Shown piece by piece: positions 61,515-64,000 of a stretch of DNA of 64,000 nucleotides. The translations under genes and the position numbers were made by a program. Location: positions 18,122-82,121 of the forward strand of contig CAJJWN010000011.1 of the NCBI GenBank assembly GCA_905196835.1, given 5' to 3'. Position 1 is the stretch's first letter; each line of letters starts with the position of its first letter. Source of the stretch: an uncultured Prevotella sp. (GTDB taxonomy: Bacteria; Bacteroidota; Bacteroidia; Bacteroidales; Bacteroidaceae). Below the pieces are notes generated by a model. The model ran no database searches. It was not told where the DNA came from and saw only the letters and a program-made list of their open reading frames with translations.

Positions 61515-62228
61515 TTATTCAAGACATTTCAGGTAAGCCTGTATTGTGGCGTGAAGCCCCATGTATAGTGCGTCGCAGATGAGTGCGTGCCCTATGCTTA
61601 CTTCGTCAGTCCAAGGTATGTTCTGGTGGAAGTAGTGCAGGTTCGCGAGGCTAAGGTCGTGCCCGGCGTTGAGGCCGAGGCCTGCTTCGCGAGCCGCTTT
61701 TGCCGCTTCGATGAATGGCTTTATGGCCTCTTCGCGGCATGAGTGGTAGCCGGCGGCGTAAGGCTCGGTGTACAGCTCCACCCTGTCTGCACCGCATTCT
61801 TTGGCTGCAACGACCATTTCAGGGTCGGCATCGACGAACACCGATGTCCTTATGCCTGCCTCCCTGAAGCGTCCTATGATGTCGGTGAGCAGCGTGCGGT
61901 TGGCCTTCGTGTCCCATCCGTGGTTGCTCGTTATCTGGTCTTCTGCATCGGGTACGAGCGTCACCTGCGTGGGGCGCACCTCCAGCACAAGCCCGGTGAA
62001 CCTGTCAATCGGGTTGCCCTCGATGTTCATCTCGGTCTTTACGAGCGGCCTTATGGCCCTTACGTCGCTGTAGCGGATGTGCCTTTCGTCGGGGCGTGGG
62101 TGTACGGTAATGCCTTGCGCGCCAAACTTCTCGCAGTCGATGGCCGTCTGCATTACGTCGGGATTGTTGCCTCCGCGCGCGTTGCGTATGGTTGCCACCT
62201 TGTTGATGTTAACGCTTAATTTCGTCAT
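61515..62228 (-). CDS. pdxJ: Pyridoxine 5'-phosphate synthase
   Basis: PdxJ makes pyridoxine phosphate, a vitamin B6 form, from DXP and amino-acetone phosphate. The 237-residue TIM barrel starts MTKLSVNINKVATIRNARGGNNPDV and has GITVHPRPDERHI, NIEGNP and LNAGHDLSL. The promoter at 62304-62333 overlaps that of nadK, read the other way. Confidence 0.96.
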   Translation of the reverse strand: MTKLSVNINKVATIRNARGGNNPDVMQTAIDCEKFGAQGITVHPRPDERHIRYSDVRAIRPLVKTEMNIEGNPIDRFTGLVLEVRPTQVTLVPDAEDQITSNHGWDTKANRTLLTDIIGRFREAGIRTSVFVDADPEMVVAAKECGADRVELYTEPYAAGYHSCREEAIKPFIEAAKAAREAGLGLNAGHDLSLANLHYFHQNIPWTDEVSIGHALICDALYMGLHATIQAYLKCLE

Positions 62229-62277
62229 TTTTTACACTTTTATCGGCCTTGCGGCGCGTTTTGTTCGGCAAAATGCG

Positions 62278-62286
62278 TATTTTTGC
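62278..62286 (+). promoter_or_regulatory. -7 box of nadK
   Basis: TATTTTTGC about 87 bp before the nadK ATG; no well-spaced -33 element. Confidence 0.4.
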
Positions 62287-62303
62287 CGTGGTTTTATTCA
62301 TCT

Positions 62304-62333
62304 GCAAAGTTACAAAATGTTTGGCATTTCCAA
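62304..62333 (-). promoter_or_regulatory. Promoter of pdxJ
   Basis: On the minus strand: TTG (62331-62333), an 18-bp spacer and TAACTTTGC (62304-62312). It lies within the leader of nadK, so the divergent transcripts would overlap. Confidence 0.6.
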
Positions 62334-62372
62334 GCATGGCACGTTAAAAAAGAAATTTAAAAGCTCAAATTT

Positions 62373-63269
62373 ATGGCATCACGCAAATTGAAATTCGCGC
62401 TGTTCGGCAACATATACCAAAGCCGCAAGTCGGCCAACATACAGAAAATAATGTCATGCCTCGCAGCGCACGGCGCCGAGGTGTGCTTTGAAAGGCAGTT
62501 CCACGACTTCCTCGTTGCTACGGGCAAGGTGGGCGGCGGTGCCGCCGAGGTGTTTGACGACGGCGACTTCACGGCCGACTTCGTCATCTCCATGGGCGGC
62601 GACGGAACGCTGCTGCGCGCGGCCTCGCACGTAGGCGGCAAGGGCATACCCGTGCTCGGCGTGAACATGGGCCGCCTGGGCTTCCTCGCCGACGTGTCGC
62701 CTGACGAAATAGAGACGGCCATCGACGCACTCTACCGTGGCCTTTACTCCATTGAGGAACACACCGCGCTCACCGTAGAGGCCGACGGCAAGCCGCTGCA
62801 AGGCCCGTGCCACGCGCTCAACGACATAGCCGTGCTCAAGCGCGACAACGCCTCGATGATAACCATACACGCCAAGGTGGGCGGCGAATACCTTGTAACC
62901 TACCAGGCCGACGGCCTCATCGTCTCAACGCCAACCGGCTCCACGGCCTACTCACTGTCTAACGGAGGCCCCATAATCGTGCCGCGCACGGGCACGGTAT
63001 GCCTCACCCCGGTGGCCCCCCACAGCCTTAACATACGCCCCGTGGTGCTGCCCGACGACATGGCAATCGAGCTTTCGGTGGAGAGCCGCAGCCATAACTT
63101 CCTCATAGCCGTTGACGGACAGTCGGAAAAATGCGGCGAAGACACGCGCCTCACCATACGCAAGGCACCCTACACGGTGAAAATCGTGAAGCGCAGCGGC
63201 CGCAGCTACTTCTCCACTCTGCGCGAGAAGATGATGTGGGGAGCCGACATGAGGGAAGGGAAAAATTAA
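62373..63269 (+). CDS. nadK: NAD kinase
   Basis: NadK phosphorylates NAD to NADP. The 298-residue protein has the GGDGT motif at 75-79 (FVISMGGDGTLLRAAS), the NDIAV stretch (ALNDIAVLKRDNAS) and the GSTAYSLSNGGPI motif. In other Bacteroidales nadK commonly lies close to pdxJ and to the DUF6089-uppS-bamA cluster; here it is 36 kb from the latter. Confidence 0.96.
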   Translation: MASRKLKFALFGNIYQSRKSANIQKIMSCLAAHGAEVCFERQFHDFLVATGKVGGGAAEVFDDGDFTADFVISMGGDGTLLRAASHVGGKGIPVLGVNMGRLGFLADVSPDEIETAIDALYRGLYSIEEHTALTVEADGKPLQGPCHALNDIAVLKRDNASMITIHAKVGGEYLVTYQADGLIVSTPTGSTAYSLSNGGPIIVPRTGTVCLTPVAPHSLNIRPVVLPDDMAIELSVESRSHNFLIAVDGQSEKCGEDTRLTIRKAPYTVKIVKRSGRSYFSTLREKMMWGADMREGKN

Positions 63270-63392
63270 AAATGAACAATTAAGAATTAAAAATGAACAA
63301 TGAAAAATCAATTTCTTTGTCCCAATATTCCCAGCCCTCCCAGTTCTCCCAGCCATCCCATTAAACCGATTCACTTAATAATAAATAATGTT

Positions 63393-63914
63393 ATGACAAC
63401 CAAACGCATCATCATTTCAGTTTTGCTGACCCTTGTTTGCGCCTTTCCCGCGCTGGCGCAGGACGCTGACTCGCTTTACGCCAAAGACCTGCTGCAGCCC
63501 GGCACGCAGGCTCCCGACTTCACACTGGCCGCCCCCGACGGCACGCGCCACAGCCTCTCGTCAATGCGCGGCAGCTATGTAGTGCTCGACTTCTGGGCGT
63601 CGTGGTGCCCCGACTGCCGCAAGGACATACCCGCAATGAAGCAACTGCACGCCGAGTACGGACAGACCGTCAGGTTCGTAAGCGTCTCCTTCGACGACAA
63701 GCGTGACAACTGGACGGCCTGCATCAACTCCAACGGCATGGACTGGCTGCACCTTAGCGAGCTGAAAAAGTGGAAACAGACCGAGATTTCGCGCCTGTAC
63801 AACATCAAGTGGATACCCGCAATGTACATCATCGACCGCCAGGGACAGATAATATTGTCAACCGTAATGGTGGAGAAGCTCGCCGCAAAGCTCAAGGAAC
63901 TGCATGAGCTGTAA
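63393..63914 (+). CDS. TlpA-family thioredoxin-like periplasmic protein
   Basis: This 173-residue secreted protein has a signal peptide ending ALAQ, then a TlpA/AhpC-like thioredoxin fold with the redox motif WCPDC (Cys72, Cys75) in DFWASWCPDCRKDIP and the cis-proline stretch WIPAMYIIDRQG. It probably reduces disulfides in the cell envelope. The start at 63393 gives the signal peptide; the upstream frame translates repeats. Confidence 0.88.
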   Translation: MTTKRIIISVLLTLVCAFPALAQDADSLYAKDLLQPGTQAPDFTLAAPDGTRHSLSSMRGSYVVLDFWASWCPDCRKDIPAMKQLHAEYGQTVRFVSVSFDDKRDNWTACINSNGMDWLHLSELKKWKQTEISRLYNIKWIPAMYIIDRQGQIILSTVMVEKLAAKLKELHEL

Positions 63915-63946
63915 GCCAGACGTTACACGTATTGTTCACAAAAGGG

Positions 63947-64000
63947 GTTCATCCGCAGTTCAGGTGTAAGCATACTTGTTCCGCCGGATTTGCAATCCGG
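63947..64000. repeat. Start of a GGATTTGCAATCC hairpin repeat, cut by window end
   Basis: GGTTCATCCGCAGTTCAGG (also near 741 in a close form) is followed by TTGTTCCGCCGGATTTGCAA, which matches 44075-44094. The rest lies beyond the window. Confidence 0.65.

Overview
The window comes from a member of the Bacteroidales, most likely Prevotellaceae. The evidence is SecDF, ATP-type PckA, the long form of IspG, DUF6242, DUF6089 and DUF4374 proteins, TPR histidine kinases, SPFH proteins, two TonB receptors, and many promoters with the Bacteroidetes -7 box TAnnTTTG. No phage, IS transposase, CRISPR array or rRNA was seen. There are 51 protein genes (one cut by the left edge) and one tRNA. This is a core chromosomal segment; what is unusual lies between the genes.

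Layout. 1-7.5 kb: end of secDF, a Wzx-type flippase, a TPR histidine kinase with its LuxR-type regulator, a papain-like lipoprotein and a HAD phosphatase. 7.9-11.1 kb: acpP-fabF-rnc and tRNA-Arg(CCT). 11.2-19.3 kb: TonB receptor, an AAA ATPase bracketed by two palindromic repeats, metG, and an ECF sigma module. 19.3-29.6 kb: the envelope cluster DUF6089-uppS-bamA-skp-skp-skp-murI, then a DUF6242 lipoprotein and pckA. 29.9-38.6 kb: upp, a sialate O-acetylesterase with a GH71/99-like protein, ispG, purE, a PAP2-like membrane protein and rpoN. 39-52 kb: an apparent iron or haem acquisition region: TonB receptor, DUF4374 lipoprotein, PepSY reductase-like protein, porin, imelysin, di-haem cytochrome, and a ResB-CcsA cytochrome c assembly protein. 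52.4-64 kb: recX, prmC, an RHH protein, two related membrane proteins, an SPFH protein, ribD, recG, ispD, a DJ-1 protein, pdxJ, nadK and a thioredoxin-like protein.

The strongest unexplained signal is a family of twelve intergenic elements of about 100-130 bp, here called 4x22 elements. Each has a head with a TGA-N3-TCA-like motif followed by exactly four units of 22 nt. Each unit is a 13-nt near-palindrome around GGCC plus a 9-nt spacer. Partner units often change together so that hairpin pairing is kept. They sit only between genes, about one per 5 kb.

Other repeat families are also dense: five copies of a hairpin-rich MITE in 14 kb, several perfect inverted repeats whose arms form the stop or start codons of neighbouring genes, and one palindromic repeat inserted in frame inside the ResB-CcsA gene. 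Three genes also carry a -7 box so close to the start codon that leaderless mRNAs are expected.
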